Below are positions 29,254 through 37,714 of a DNA stretch of 64,000 nucleotides, piece after piece. The position numbers and the translations under genes were made by a program. The notes beneath the pieces are model-generated. The model searched no databases and was not told the origin of the DNA. It saw only the letters and a program-made list of their open reading frames with translations. Location of the stretch: NCBI GenBank assembly GCA_032124015.1, contig JAQBEH010000098.1, positions 1-64,000 on the forward strand, written 5' to 3'. The DNA comes from DASRJG01 sp032124015 (lineage in GTDB: Bacteria; Acidobacteriota; Polarisedimenticolia; Polarisedimenticolales; DASRJG01). Within the stretch, counting starts at the first letter, position 1, and each line of letters opens with the position of its first letter.

Positions 29254-29571
29254 CTATTTCGCCAACGTCAGAGTGTAATTCGCGATCGCGGTCATCTGGT
29301 CGGGGCTGAGCTTGTCGGCCATGCCCTTCATCTTGCCCTTTCCGTCCGCGGTGTCCTTGACGATCCCTTCGACCGTCGCCGTCTTCTTCCACTCCGGGTC
29401 GTTGAAGCTCTTCGAACCGGCGCCCATCTTCTTAGCGACGCCATCCGTGCCGTGGCACATCGCGCACTTTGAATCGTAGAGCTTCTTGCCGTCTTCATCG
29501 GCGGCCAATGCCGGGACCGTCAATCCGAACGAGGCCAACAAAGCTATCGGGGCGAACGTTCTCATGTTCAC
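29254..29571 (-). CDS. Class I cytochrome c, periplasmic (paralogue 2)
   Basis: 105 residues using GTG 29571, which has GGAG at ideal spacing; ATG 29565 is a possible alternative start. The signal peptide (PIALLASFGLTVPALA) precedes the heme motif CAMCH and a GKMKG methionine. Paralogue 1 downstream shares the KCAMCHG, DGVAKKM and TLAK segments, pointing to a tandem duplication. Differences are concentrated in the region after the heme site. Confidence 0.9.
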   Translation of the reverse strand: MNMRTFAPIALLASFGLTVPALAADEDGKKLYDSKCAMCHGTDGVAKKMGAGSKSFNDPEWKKTATVEGIVKDTADGKGKMKGMADKLSPDQMTAIANYTLTLAK

Positions 29572-29687
29572 GTTAGGTCTCCTCTTGCTCCGTTGCGGAG
29601 AGAAGATGGTACCGCCATCCCGCGGAGCGGCCCAGGCAATAGCGGCCAAAGCCGCTCCGTAATTCGAGGGCGGCGGGCGGGCATTGG

Positions 29688-30191
29688 TCAGGGGAGCACG
29701 CGCTCGAACCACTGCGTGTCCCAATAGCGACCGAACTTGCGCCCGGCCTCGCGGAATAGCCCCACCGGCGCGAATCCGAATCGCGCGTGCAGGGCGATCG
29801 ACGCGGGGTTCGGGAGCACGATGACCGCGTACGCGCGATGGACGTCTTCTTCCATCAGAGCCGCGAAGAGCGCGGCGTACAGGCGTGTTCCGATCCCCCG
29901 TCCGTGGCGGTCGGGGTGAACGTACACCGTGGTCTCGACCGAAGTGAGGTAACCCGGTTTCTCCCGGAGCTTCCCGCTCGTGGCGTAGCCCGCGAGCGCT
30001 CCCCCGTCGATCGCGACGAGCAATCGATGGGGGCCCGCATCGGCATATTGGCTCATCCACTGCATTCGAACTGCTAGAGAGACCGGCTCGAAATCGAACG
30101 TTGCGGGACTGGTTTTCACGTAGTGGTTGTAGAGGTCCGTCAGCGCCGCCAGATCGCCGCTTTCCGCCCCGCGAACGAGCACAGATTTCAT
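29688..30191 (-). CDS. Phosphinothricin acetyltransferase-like GNAT protein
   Basis: 167 residues from ATG 30191. The N-terminal DLAALTDLYNHYV and SPATFDFEP segment, then TTVYVHPDRHGRGIGTRLYAAL (acetyl-CoA loop near residue 95) and HARFGFAPVGLFREAGRKFGRYWD, are the characteristic order of the PAT/YncA family. Family members acetylate L-phosphinothricin, methionine sulfoximine or related amino acids; specificity here is unknown. Divergent from the hemolysin-III gene, with 46 bases between starts. Confidence 0.87.
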   Translation of the reverse strand: MKSVLVRGAESGDLAALTDLYNHYVKTSPATFDFEPVSLAVRMQWMSQYADAGPHRLLVAIDGGALAGYATSGKLREKPGYLTSVETTVYVHPDRHGRGIGTRLYAALFAALMEEDVHRAYAVIVLPNPASIALHARFGFAPVGLFREAGRKFGRYWDTQWFERVLP

Positions 30192-30237
30192 CCCGCAACC
30201 GTACCACCCTGGGCACGCAATGGCTGGGCCGGGTACG

Positions 30238-30900
30238 ATGGATCGCATGTGCGCTCTGACCGCCCTCCCCGAGCGACGCCAGTCGATGGGCGAGGAAATC
30301 GCCAACAGCATCAGCCACGGCGTGGGGCTGGTCGCCGGCGCCGTCGCCGCCCCGTTCCTGATCGTCGCCGCCGTGCGGCGCGGCGACCCCGCGTTCATCG
30401 TCGGCTCCAGCGTTTTCGCGGCAACGATCATCCTGATGTACCTCTCCTCCACGCTCTATCACGCGCTACCCGAGAACCGGGCAAAACGTGTGTTCCGCGT
30501 CCTCGACCACGGCTCGATCTACCTGCTGATCGCCGGGACCTACTCGCCGTTCACGCTCGGCATGCTTAGAGGCAAGTGGGGGTGGACGCTGTTCGGCATC
30601 GTATGGGGGCTCGCCGTCGTGGGCATCGTCATGAAGTCGACGGGGCGAGCGTGGCATCCGGTCTTTTCGACCGGCCTCTACCTTCTCATGGGGTGGCTCG
30701 CCGTAATCGCCGTGCGGCCGCTGTGGACCCACCTCCCAGGAGCGTCGATCGCTTGGCTTGCCGCCGGCGGCCTGGCTTACACCGTGGGCGTCGGGTTCTA
30801 CTCCGCGCACCGCCTTCGCTACAGCCACTTCGTGTGGCATCTGTTCGTCGTCGCGGGCACTGCCTGCCACGTCCTGGCGGTCATCGCTTGCACGCGGTGA
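30238..30900 (+). CDS. Hemolysin III/TrhA family membrane protein (PAQR superfamily)
   Basis: 220 residues with seven membrane segments. Diagnostic motifs are EEIANSISHGVGLVAG near the N-terminus, MYLSSTLYHALP near residue 73 (Ser/His site), LDHGSIYLLIAGTYSPF near 93, and the C-terminal HLFVVAGTACH. Those Ser, Asp and His residues form the putative metal site of PAQR proteins. The start is uncertain: ATG at 30238, 30247 or 30286 are all in frame. The physiological role in bacteria relates to membrane energetics or fluidity and is not settled. Confidence 0.88.
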   Translation: MDRMCALTALPERRQSMGEEIANSISHGVGLVAGAVAAPFLIVAAVRRGDPAFIVGSSVFAATIILMYLSSTLYHALPENRAKRVFRVLDHGSIYLLIAGTYSPFTLGMLRGKWGWTLFGIVWGLAVVGIVMKSTGRAWHPVFSTGLYLLMGWLAVIAVRPLWTHLPGASIAWLAAGGLAYTVGVGFYSAHRLRYSHFVWHLFVVAGTACHVLAVIACTR

Positions 30901-30950
30901 CCGGCCGCACATTCTTGATCGTGGACGGTGTTCCGTAGGGGAGGTTCCGC

Positions 30951-31445
30951 ATGATGCTTGCCTTCACCTTGAGTTTCGCGCTCGTTTCCGGGCTTCAACC
31001 CTCGCCGGCACCCGCCCCGGTCATCGAGACCGTTCTCGGGTGGGCGGTTGAAGGACGGAACATCCCAGCCGATCCGCCGCAACCTGCGCCGGCTCTCCCC
31101 CATCGTTTTTGCGGAGGACATCTCGATCCTGAACATCTCCCCCAGACGGTCTACGTGTCGTGGGATCTTTCAGCCGAAGCGCAACACGCGGCCTGCAATT
31201 GGAAATACGACGTCGCGTCTCGCCGCGCGACGCCGTTGACCCCGGCCGAGGCCGCCGACGTCGCGCAACGAATCATCGCCGGGACCGTCGCGCCGCAAGA
31301 GCGCGCGTTCTTCCACTCGGTGCCGAAACCCGGCGGCCGGCTCGCCGTGTCGGCGGGCTACTGCTGGGGCTCGGCGTCCGGCACGTTCGCCGTTCAGGCG
31401 GACAAGGTCGTCTTGACCGGCGATCTCGAGATCCATGGCTACTGA
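30951..31445 (+). CDS. Exported hypothetical protein
   Basis: 164 residues with GGGGAGG 15 bases upstream and a signal peptide (LAFTLSFALVSGL) leading to a Pro/Ala-rich stretch. The mature domain has three Cys (FCGGH, AACNW, GYCWG) and many aromatic residues. No family recognised. It overlaps the next GNAT gene by 11 bases if that gene uses ATG 31435. Confidence 0.6.
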   Translation: MMLAFTLSFALVSGLQPSPAPAPVIETVLGWAVEGRNIPADPPQPAPALPHRFCGGHLDPEHLPQTVYVSWDLSAEAQHAACNWKYDVASRRATPLTPAEAADVAQRIIAGTVAPQERAFFHSVPKPGGRLAVSAGYCWGSASGTFAVQADKVVLTGDLEIHGY

Positions 31446-32004
31446 GGACCCCGGCCCACCCATGCTCCCCATCCTCGACACTCCGCGCCTGAGGCTGCGC
31501 GCCCTCGTCGAGGCGGACATTGCCTCCTTGTTCGCGATCTTCAACGATCCCGAGACCATGCGCTACTGGTCCCACCCGGCGATGACCGACGTGTCGGAGG
31601 CCGAGGCGCTGCTGCGCGAGATTCAGCAGCACGCCGAGGCGAAAACCCTCTTTCAATGGGGGATCGCGCGGCGCGAGGACGATTTGGTGATCGGCACCTG
31701 CACGCTCTTCCGGATCGAGCGGGAGCACCGGCGCTGCGAGCTCGGTTACATCCTTCGCCGCGACCACTGGGGCTCGGGGCTAGCGAACGAGGCCCTGAAC
31801 GCACTGTTGAAACATGCGTTCGGCGCGATGGGTCTTCATCGGATCGAGGCCGACATCGACCCACGGAACACCGCCTCGATCCGGTCGGCCGAACGACTCG
31901 GTTTCAAGTTGGAAGGGCAACTCCGCGAGCGATTCTTCGTCGCCGGCGAGGTCCAGGATTCCTTCATCTACGGGCTCCTCGCCCCCGAGTGGACCTCGCG
32001 ATGA
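31435..32004 (+). CDS. GNAT family N-acetyltransferase (RimJ/RimL type)
   Basis: 189 residues from ATG 31435; ATG 31462 (MLPILDTPRLRLR) would remove nine residues and the overlap, and is equally plausible. The order LDTPRLRLRALVEADIASL, GYILRRDHWGSGLANEAL (acetyl-CoA binding near residue 108) and NTASIRSAERLGFKLEGQLR is typical of ribosomal-protein alanine acetyltransferase relatives. Its stop overlaps the methyltransferase ATG (ATGA). Confidence 0.88.
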   Translation: MATEDPGPPMLPILDTPRLRLRALVEADIASLFAIFNDPETMRYWSHPAMTDVSEAEALLREIQQHAEAKTLFQWGIARREDDLVIGTCTLFRIEREHRRCELGYILRRDHWGSGLANEALNALLKHAFGAMGLHRIEADIDPRNTASIRSAERLGFKLEGQLRERFFVAGEVQDSFIYGLLAPEWTSR

Positions 32005-32825
32005 CGTCCATGGGGCGGTTTTCGAATCGGGTGGGCGACTATGTCAGTGGACGCCCCGGCTATCCCGACGCAGTCGTTTCCTGGCTTGCCGGGACCTTCG
32101 GACTCGAACCCTCGTCGACGATCGCCGACGTCGGAGCCGGCACCGGGATCTCCGCGGCACTTTTTCTGCGGCACGGATTCACGGTCGTCGCGGTCGAGCC
32201 GAACGATGCGATGCGCGAGGCGGCGGTTGCGGCCCTCGGGAGCGAACCACGATTCCGCGCCGTCGCCGCTCCAGCCGAGGCCACGACTCTCAAGGCGGCG
32301 AGCGTAGACGCCATCGTCGCAGCCCAGGCGTTCCACTGGTTCGACCGAGCGGCTTTTCGCACAGAATGCGCGCGGATCCTCAATCCTCGCGGGATCGTCG
32401 CTCTGCTCTGGAACGTGAGACGAATCGGCGCCTCCCCGTTCGCCACCGACTACGAGGCCCTGCTGCGCGGCTTCGGGACCGACTACTTGACCGTCCGTCA
32501 CGAGAACGTCACCGAAGCGGAACTTGCGGAGTTCTTCGACGGGCCGTTCGAGCATCGCGAGTTCGACAACGTTCAGATCCTGGATCGCAACGGATTGCGC
32601 GCGCGCTTGCTTTCGTCGTCGTACGTTCCCGCCGCGGGACATGAGAGGCACGATCCGATGATGGCCGCGCTCGACGAGCTGTTCGAGGCGCACCAACGGA
32701 ACGGAAGTGTGGCCATGGAGTACGAACTCCGGGCCTACGCTTCGCGGTTGCCTAGTCGAGGTGCCCCTTCGCCGCGTCCCCCATCGCAACGCCCGACGGG
32801 AAGTACTCCTTCCAACGCCTCGTGA
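32001..32825 (+). CDS. Class I SAM-dependent methyltransferase
   Basis: 274 residues from ATG 32001. Motif I is IADVGAGTGISAALF near residue 42, followed by VVAVEPNDAMREAA (motif II acidic residue), and AQAFHWFD near 110, which is common in the UbiE/TAM-like Methyltransf_11 group. The substrate is unknown. The last 25 residues are low-complexity Pro/Ser/Arg and overlap antisense with the UbiD gene. This suggests the native stop was lost and the frame now runs into neighbouring DNA. Confidence 0.85.
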   Translation: MTSMGRFSNRVGDYVSGRPGYPDAVVSWLAGTFGLEPSSTIADVGAGTGISAALFLRHGFTVVAVEPNDAMREAAVAALGSEPRFRAVAAPAEATTLKAASVDAIVAAQAFHWFDRAAFRTECARILNPRGIVALLWNVRRIGASPFATDYEALLRGFGTDYLTVRHENVTEAELAEFFDGPFEHREFDNVQILDRNGLRARLLSSSYVPAAGHERHDPMMAALDELFEAHQRNGSVAMEYELRAYASRLPSRGAPSPRPPSQRPTGSTPSNAS

Positions 32826-34560
32826 CCGTCGCTGCCGTTGCCTCGTCGGCGAAGAGCTCCTTAGGAAATCCTGGCTTCAACCGGGCGTCGAGGACGATCG
32901 GTGGCGTGAAGGTGACGTGGTTGCGGACGATACGTTTGGCTGCGGCGTGCACGTCGGCTCCGGGCTCGAATCGCGTGAACGTCGTCCAGAGGAAGTTGAT
33001 CGCCGAGGCCGAGGCCCTTCCCGGATCGTCGGTCACGACGACGAGCGGCCACTCCTTGAAGGCGGCGTGCTCGGCGAACCGCCCCGCTGCGCCGGGATCA
33101 TCGGCGAACGCGGGGGCACCGACGACGAGACAGCCCGGACAGAAGACCCGCGGGTCACGTGCGTCGCGCGGCGGATCGACCGCGGGACGGAACTCTCGCG
33201 GCAGCTCCCGCACCGGATCGCCCACGCCGAGCCACACGCCCTTCGAGCCTTCGTTGACCGTGGGGCCGGTGTAGTCGAGCGTGTCCATCGAGACGTTTGA
33301 GAATATGAACAGGTCGGTCTCGGGCTGCGTGCGCTCCAGGAGGTGCGTGAGCACGGCCTTGAAGTCCGTGAGGTCCACCTCGCGGTCGAGCACGATGAGG
33401 AACTTCGTCAGCGAGAGTTGGCCTTCGCCGAGGATGCGGAACGCCGACACCATCGCCTCGCGCCTGTACCGCTGCTTGACGACCGCAGCGGCGAGAGCGT
33501 GGTAGCCGGTCTCGCCGTACGACCAGAGGCTCGTCACGGCGGGCATGACCAGCGGAAACAGCGGCGAGAGCAGTTTTTGAAGGAGGTCGCCGATAAAGAA
33601 GTCTTCCTGGCGCGGCTTGCCGACGACGGTCGCGGGATAGATCGCGTCCTTGCGGTGCGCCAGGTGCGACACCTCGAACACCGGATAGTCGTGGAGAAGC
33701 GAGTAGTACCCGTAGTGATCGCCAAACGGCCCTTCGGGGTGGCGGATCTTCGGCGGCACCTTGCCGATCAGTGCGAACTCGGCCTCGGCGAGCAGAGCGT
33801 GCGCGCCGGGGCCAGAACAGGTGGAGAGCCGCTCGCCCGCGATCAGGGAAGCGAGCATCAATTCGGGGACGTTCTCCGGAAGCGGCGCGATCGCCGAGAG
33901 GATCAGCGCCGGCGGGCCTCCGAGGAAGACCGTCACCGGCAGCACGTCGTTCGCCGCCTCGGCGACCAAATAGTGGAACCCGCCGCCCTTCCCGATCTGC
34001 CAGTGCATCCCGGTGGTTCGCGCGTCGTGGACGTGAAGTCGGTACATGCCGAGGTTCGAAACGTGAGTTCCGGGGTGGCGCGTGAGGACGACCGGCAGCG
34101 TCATGGTGGGGCCGCCGTCCTCGGGCCACGTCGTCAGGACGGGGAGGCGGTCGAGGCGCACGTCGCTCGTGACGACATCGGTCACCGGCCCGCGCGACCG
34201 CGATTTTGTCCCTACCTTCATCGCCTCGAAGACGAGATCCCGAGCGCCCCAGAGTTTGCCAAGCGTCGGCGGCAGGATCGTCTCGGCCAACCCGACCAGA
34301 CGCTTGATCAGGCGTTCCGGGCGCGAACCGAACGCCAGCTCCGCTCGCCGCGCGGTGCCGAAGAGGTTGGTCGCCAGCGGAAACGCGGCCCCCTCGACGT
34401 TCGTGAAGAGGAGTGCCGGCCCCCCTGCGGCGATCACCCGCCGGTGGATCTCGGCGGCCTCGAGCTTGGCCGTTACCCGGGCGTCCACGACGGCCAGGTC
34501 GCCGTCCCGGCGGAGCTGGTCGATGAAGCCGCGCAGGTTCGAGAAGGTCGTCGTGGACAT
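32752..34560 (-). CDS. UbiD-family prenylated-FMN decarboxylase
   Basis: 602 residues, within the range of the longer family members. The diagnostic segment EGPFGDHYGYYS near residue 284 contains the Glu of the catalytic Arg-Glu-Asp network. Upstream lie LPVLTTWPEDGG, NLGMYRLHVHD and GMHWQIGKGGG, which form the prenyl-FMN/metal site. Known members decarboxylate aromatic or alpha,beta-unsaturated acids in ubiquinone, menaquinone or catabolic pathways. The UbiX partner that makes prenyl-FMN is not in the window. It overlaps the methyltransferase by 74 bases. Confidence 0.92.
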   Translation of the reverse strand: MSTTTFSNLRGFIDQLRRDGDLAVVDARVTAKLEAAEIHRRVIAAGGPALLFTNVEGAAFPLATNLFGTARRAELAFGSRPERLIKRLVGLAETILPPTLGKLWGARDLVFEAMKVGTKSRSRGPVTDVVTSDVRLDRLPVLTTWPEDGGPTMTLPVVLTRHPGTHVSNLGMYRLHVHDARTTGMHWQIGKGGGFHYLVAEAANDVLPVTVFLGGPPALILSAIAPLPENVPELMLASLIAGERLSTCSGPGAHALLAEAEFALIGKVPPKIRHPEGPFGDHYGYYSLLHDYPVFEVSHLAHRKDAIYPATVVGKPRQEDFFIGDLLQKLLSPLFPLVMPAVTSLWSYGETGYHALAAAVVKQRYRREAMVSAFRILGEGQLSLTKFLIVLDREVDLTDFKAVLTHLLERTQPETDLFIFSNVSMDTLDYTGPTVNEGSKGVWLGVGDPVRELPREFRPAVDPPRDARDPRVFCPGCLVVGAPAFADDPGAAGRFAEHAAFKEWPLVVVTDDPGRASASAINFLWTTFTRFEPGADVHAAAKRIVRNHVTFTPPIVLDARLKPGFPKELFADEATAATVTRRWKEYFPSGVAMGDAAKGHLD

Positions 34561-34589
34561 CGGGCCGCATTATGATGGAAGCTTCCACT

Positions 34590-35669
34590 ATGAGCCGAAT
34601 CAACTTCTTCCTGTTCATGGCGATCCCGCTCGTCCTGCCGCTCGCCGCATGCGGCGGCGAAAAGAGCGGGACGGCGCCCGCGGAGCGACCTGCGGCCCAG
34701 GCCGCGGGCGAGTCCTCGTCGATAGGGCCGGTGCGCGGGGTCGTCACGACTTCGGGCGCTGTGACCACCTTTCGCGAGTGCGGGGCTCCGACTGACGGGG
34801 CGATGACCCTGGACGATCCTCGCGGCGAGCTCGCGAAAGCCTTCGCCTCGCTCGAAGCCAAGCCCGCCGACGGGATCTACGTCGAGCTCGACGGCGCGCC
34901 GGGGGCCGACGGCAAGACGCTCGTCTGGACCAGGCTTCTGCGTGCTCGCGCTCTGAGAGAGGGCATCGCCTGCGATGCGCCTGTCTTCGAAGGCGAATTC
35001 GTGGCCAACGGCAACGAGCCTTTCTGGGCGATCGAGATCCGCGAGAACGACATCGTCTACCGCTCGCCCGAGCTGCCGAAAGGCCGGACGTATCCCTATG
35101 CGTTCACGCGCACAGCGACGGGGTCGGTCGTCTACGCGACCAAGACCGACGGCCCGGTTGTTTCGACGCTCGAGATCGCATTCGAGCCGGCGCGGTGCGT
35201 GGATTCCATGTCCGGCGAGCTACGAAGTTTCAAGGCGCATGTCACGCTCGACGGCCTTGAGCTTTCGGGATGCGGGCTTGCGGGCGTGCCGCGCGGCGAG
35301 TTCGGGAACGCCCCTCTCGACGAGCTGAACCGATTCACGGGTGCGTATCCCCATACGGTCAACCTGTGGGACAACCCGGTGATTCAGAAGCGCCTCGAAG
35401 TCTTGCTGGGGACGGCCCTGAAGACGTTCCTCGAGCACATGAAGGTGCAGAGCCCTCTCATGAAGGATGGCGGCGTCTTTTACGTCACGGGGAACAAGCC
35501 TCATCAGGGGGGCTTGGATAACGCGATCTTCCTCGCCGACCCCGCCTCCGACACCATCGCCGTATTCCTCTTTGTGAATGGGGTTCGTCGGGATTTCGTT
35601 GAAAACGGGCGCGACGTCGCCCTCCCGGCCGAGGTCGTCACGACGATCGGCAACATGGAGACACACTGA
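34590..35669 (+). CDS. Lipoprotein with COG3650-like domain
   Basis: 359 residues from ATG 34590, preferred over ATG 34572/34575 because it starts a compact lipoprotein signal (PLVLPLAAC lipobox). The middle contains EFVANGNEPFWAIEIREND, similar to the GxEPFW motif of COG3650/MliC-like envelope proteins. The C-terminal third, from DELNRFTGAYPHTVNLW, reads as a separate small domain. The role is unknown. It is coupled by TGATG to the flavin reductase gene and divergent from ubiD. Confidence 0.72.
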   Translation: MSRINFFLFMAIPLVLPLAACGGEKSGTAPAERPAAQAAGESSSIGPVRGVVTTSGAVTTFRECGAPTDGAMTLDDPRGELAKAFASLEAKPADGIYVELDGAPGADGKTLVWTRLLRARALREGIACDAPVFEGEFVANGNEPFWAIEIRENDIVYRSPELPKGRTYPYAFTRTATGSVVYATKTDGPVVSTLEIAFEPARCVDSMSGELRSFKAHVTLDGLELSGCGLAGVPRGEFGNAPLDELNRFTGAYPHTVNLWDNPVIQKRLEVLLGTALKTFLEHMKVQSPLMKDGGVFYVTGNKPHQGGLDNAIFLADPASDTIAVFLFVNGVRRDFVENGRDVALPAEVVTTIGNMETH

Positions 35670-36223
35670 TGGCAACGCCGCTGCGGGTCGCGGGTATCGT
35701 CGGAAGTCTTCGCGTCGCTTCCTACAACGGCTGGCTCCTCCGTGCTGCCGCCGAACTCGCCCCTTCCGAGTTGTCGATCGCGCCCTTCGGCCTCGCGGAG
35801 ATCCCGTTGTTTAACCAGGACCTCGAAGCTCTGGGCGACCCGGCCCCCGTGGCCGCGCTCCGGGCGGCCCTTCGAGACGCCGACGCCGTGCTGATCGCGA
35901 GCCCCGAATACAACTACGGCGTGCCCGGCCTGCTCAAGAACGCGATCGACTGGATCTCGCGTCCGCCCGGCCAGGCCCCGTTTCACAGGAAGCCCGTGGC
36001 GATCATGGGAGCCGGTCCGGGCGGAAGCGGCACGATGCGCATGCAGCCTCAGCTGCGAATCACGCTCCAGGCCATCGGGGCTTACGCGATGCCGAAGCCC
36101 GAGGTGGCCGTCGCCTCGTGCCGGGACAAGTTCGACGCCGAAGGGCGGTTGACCGACGAGAAGACGCGCGATCATCTCAAGGGGTTCCTGATCGCTTTTG
36201 CCGACTGGACGCGTCGCTTCTAG
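35669..36223 (+). CDS. NADPH-dependent FMN reductase (ChrR/SsuE-like)
   Basis: 184 residues in flavodoxin-like fold. AGIVGSLRVASYNGWLLRAA near the N-terminus binds the FMN phosphate, and ASPEYNYGVPGLLKNAIDW near residue 79 is the family signature. GAGPGGSGTMRMQPQLR follows. It is predicted to reduce quinones, chromate or other acceptors with NAD(P)H. It starts in a TGATG overlap with the lipoprotein, so the two are co-translated. Confidence 0.93.
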   Translation: MATPLRVAGIVGSLRVASYNGWLLRAAAELAPSELSIAPFGLAEIPLFNQDLEALGDPAPVAALRAALRDADAVLIASPEYNYGVPGLLKNAIDWISRPPGQAPFHRKPVAIMGAGPGGSGTMRMQPQLRITLQAIGAYAMPKPEVAVASCRDKFDAEGRLTDEKTRDHLKGFLIAFADWTRRF

Positions 36224-36245
36224 AGGCCGCAGACGAGAATCGTGC

Positions 36246-37439
36246 TCACGAGCCCTTGTGTGCCGTCACGAGCGCGCAAACGTTCTTGCCGAGCTCGAGT
36301 TCGCCGGCGCGATCTTCGTCGACCGCGATCAGTCCCGTATTCACGCGCTTGATGTCGACATACTGCGGCGGGAATTCGGGAAGGCTGGTCATGATGTACG
36401 ACGCGAACGACGACGCGTCGCCCAGCGCGCGCCGCGCACCTTCGTTGCGCGCGGGAAGCCCGCCGACCGGTATCGTGTAGGCGCCTCGCGCGTCGGCCTC
36501 GTCCGTCGAGCTGAAATGTCCTGGAAACAGGTGGACGTCGTCTCCAAGCGCGAGCAAGCGCGCGAGCGACGTGTGATGCAAAGGCGTCCAGGCCTCTGCC
36601 TTCCCTCCGAGATCGGGGCGCGCGACGGCAGCGACGAATAGCGTGTCCCCCCCGAAAAGAAACCGCTCGTCGAGAAGGAGCGCGACCGCCCCCAGTGTGT
36701 GGCCGGGTGTGTGAAGCACGTCGATCATCGAGCCGCCGAAGGACAGGTGGCGCCGTTCGTGCAGAAGCTCGAAGTCAAAGGTCGCCGGTAGCATGTCCAT
36801 CGGATGGATCGCATCGTAGGGGTGCAAGTAGTACGGCGCTCCGGTCTCGCTCGCGAGGGCTCGTCCGCCGCTGATGTGGTCTGCGTGCGCATGCGTATCG
36901 ATCACGGCACATACCTTCGCGCCGCGTGCCTCGAGGATTTCGAGGTATCGATCGACGTGGCGCAAGGGATCGATCACGACGGCCTCGCCGTCCGAGATGG
37001 CGACCCAACTCAGACAGCCGCGCGCGGGGCGCGCGACCTGAACGATTGCGAGCCCCGGCTCGTCGACAACCGTCAGCGCTTCGTAGTGATTTCCCCAGGC
37101 GATCATGCCGCCTTCGAGGTTAACCGCGTCGTAGCCAAGCGTGCGCAGGCCTTCCGCGACGTACGCCGACGTCCCGCCTTTTGCGCACACCGCCACGATG
37201 AGCGGCTCCCGCGGGATCTTGGCGGCGAAGTTCTTTCCGAGGTAGGCCGCGGCGGCGGCAGCGATGTTGTCCTCGTCTGCCTCCGCGAGGATGCGCGTGT
37301 AGGGCACGTTCATCGTGTCGATCGGACGTGAGCCCTCGAGTTTCCACGTCGCAAACTCCTTGGAGGCCCGGACGTCCAGCAGAAAGGTGGGCTCGCCTCG
37401 CGCGATACGTTCGCGCAGCGCGGCAACGGTCAGGTTCAC
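36246..37439 (-). CDS. Rhodanese - persulfide dioxygenase-type MBL fusion
   Basis: 397 residues from GTG 37439, which overlaps the tusA stop (GTGA) and is the natural start. Residues 1-110 are a rhodanese domain with active-site loop VCAKGGTS (Cys). Residues about 130-397 are an MBL domain of the ETHE1/YcbL group: DTHAHADHISGG, HTPGHTLGAV, GGDTLFV then RPDLGG, and LFPGHFSS. Persulfide dioxygenases oxidise glutathione persulfide to sulfite, and rhodanese moves the sulfane sulfur. The rhodanese-first order is less familiar than the reverse. Neighbouring tusA and dsrE2 support sulfur-transfer work. Confidence 0.88.
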   Translation of the reverse strand: MNLTVAALRERIARGEPTFLLDVRASKEFATWKLEGSRPIDTMNVPYTRILAEADEDNIAAAAAAYLGKNFAAKIPREPLIVAVCAKGGTSAYVAEGLRTLGYDAVNLEGGMIAWGNHYEALTVVDEPGLAIVQVARPARGCLSWVAISDGEAVVIDPLRHVDRYLEILEARGAKVCAVIDTHAHADHISGGRALASETGAPYYLHPYDAIHPMDMLPATFDFELLHERRHLSFGGSMIDVLHTPGHTLGAVALLLDERFLFGGDTLFVAAVARPDLGGKAEAWTPLHHTSLARLLALGDDVHLFPGHFSSTDEADARGAYTIPVGGLPARNEGARRALGDASSFASYIMTSLPEFPPQYVDIKRVNTGLIAVDEDRAGELELGKNVCALVTAHKGS

Positions 37440-37681
37440 GCGGCGCCCTTTCGCACGAGGAAGACGTACCGGTCGCCATCCGTCGTCGATGCGAGCATCT
37501 CGTTCCCCGTGTCTTCGGCCCACGCCGGGATGTCGGCAACCGACCCGCGGTCGGTCGCGACGATCTTCAAAACTTGTCCGGGCGCGAGATCTCTCATCGC
37601 TTTCGCCGCTTTCACGACCGGCATGGGGCAAGACAACCCCGACGCGTCGAGCAGTCCGTCCTCTTTGATGTCCGCCATCAT
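37436..37681 (-). CDS. tusA: TusA-family sulfurtransferase
   Basis: 81 residues. LDASGLSCPMPVVKAAKAM has the SirA/TusA CPxP motif, whose Cys carries sulfur as a persulfide. The two-layer alpha/beta sandwich ends in RYVFLVRK. A tandem ATG (37681, 37678) lies behind GGGAGCGA. Downstream it overlaps the rhodanese-dioxygenase fusion, and upstream is DsrE2, so sulfane sulfur is likely relayed among the three. The short repeat S3 fills the gap to dsrE2. Confidence 0.92.
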   Translation of the reverse strand: MMADIKEDGLLDASGLSCPMPVVKAAKAMRDLAPGQVLKIVATDRGSVADIPAWAEDTGNEMLASTTDGDRYVFLVRKGAA

Positions 37682-37691
37682 TCGCTCCCAG

Positions 37692-37712
37692 AAAAGGGGA
37701 CTATCCCCTTTT
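37692..37712. repeat. Short palindromic unit S3 between dsrE2-like gene and tusA
   Basis: AAAAGGGGA-CTA-TCCCCTTTT, a perfect 9-base stem in the 33-base gap between the DsrE2 stop and the TusA start (both minus strand). Being inside an operon, it could act as an attenuator or an mRNA processing/stabilising hairpin. It belongs to the same family as the other short units. Confidence 0.85.
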
Positions 37713-37714
37713 AA

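Noticed and set aside
30929..30941. TGTTCCGTAGG, also present in the arm of palindromic element copy 1.
   Set aside because: An 11-base match is expected by chance many times in 64 kb, and there is no palindrome or core here.
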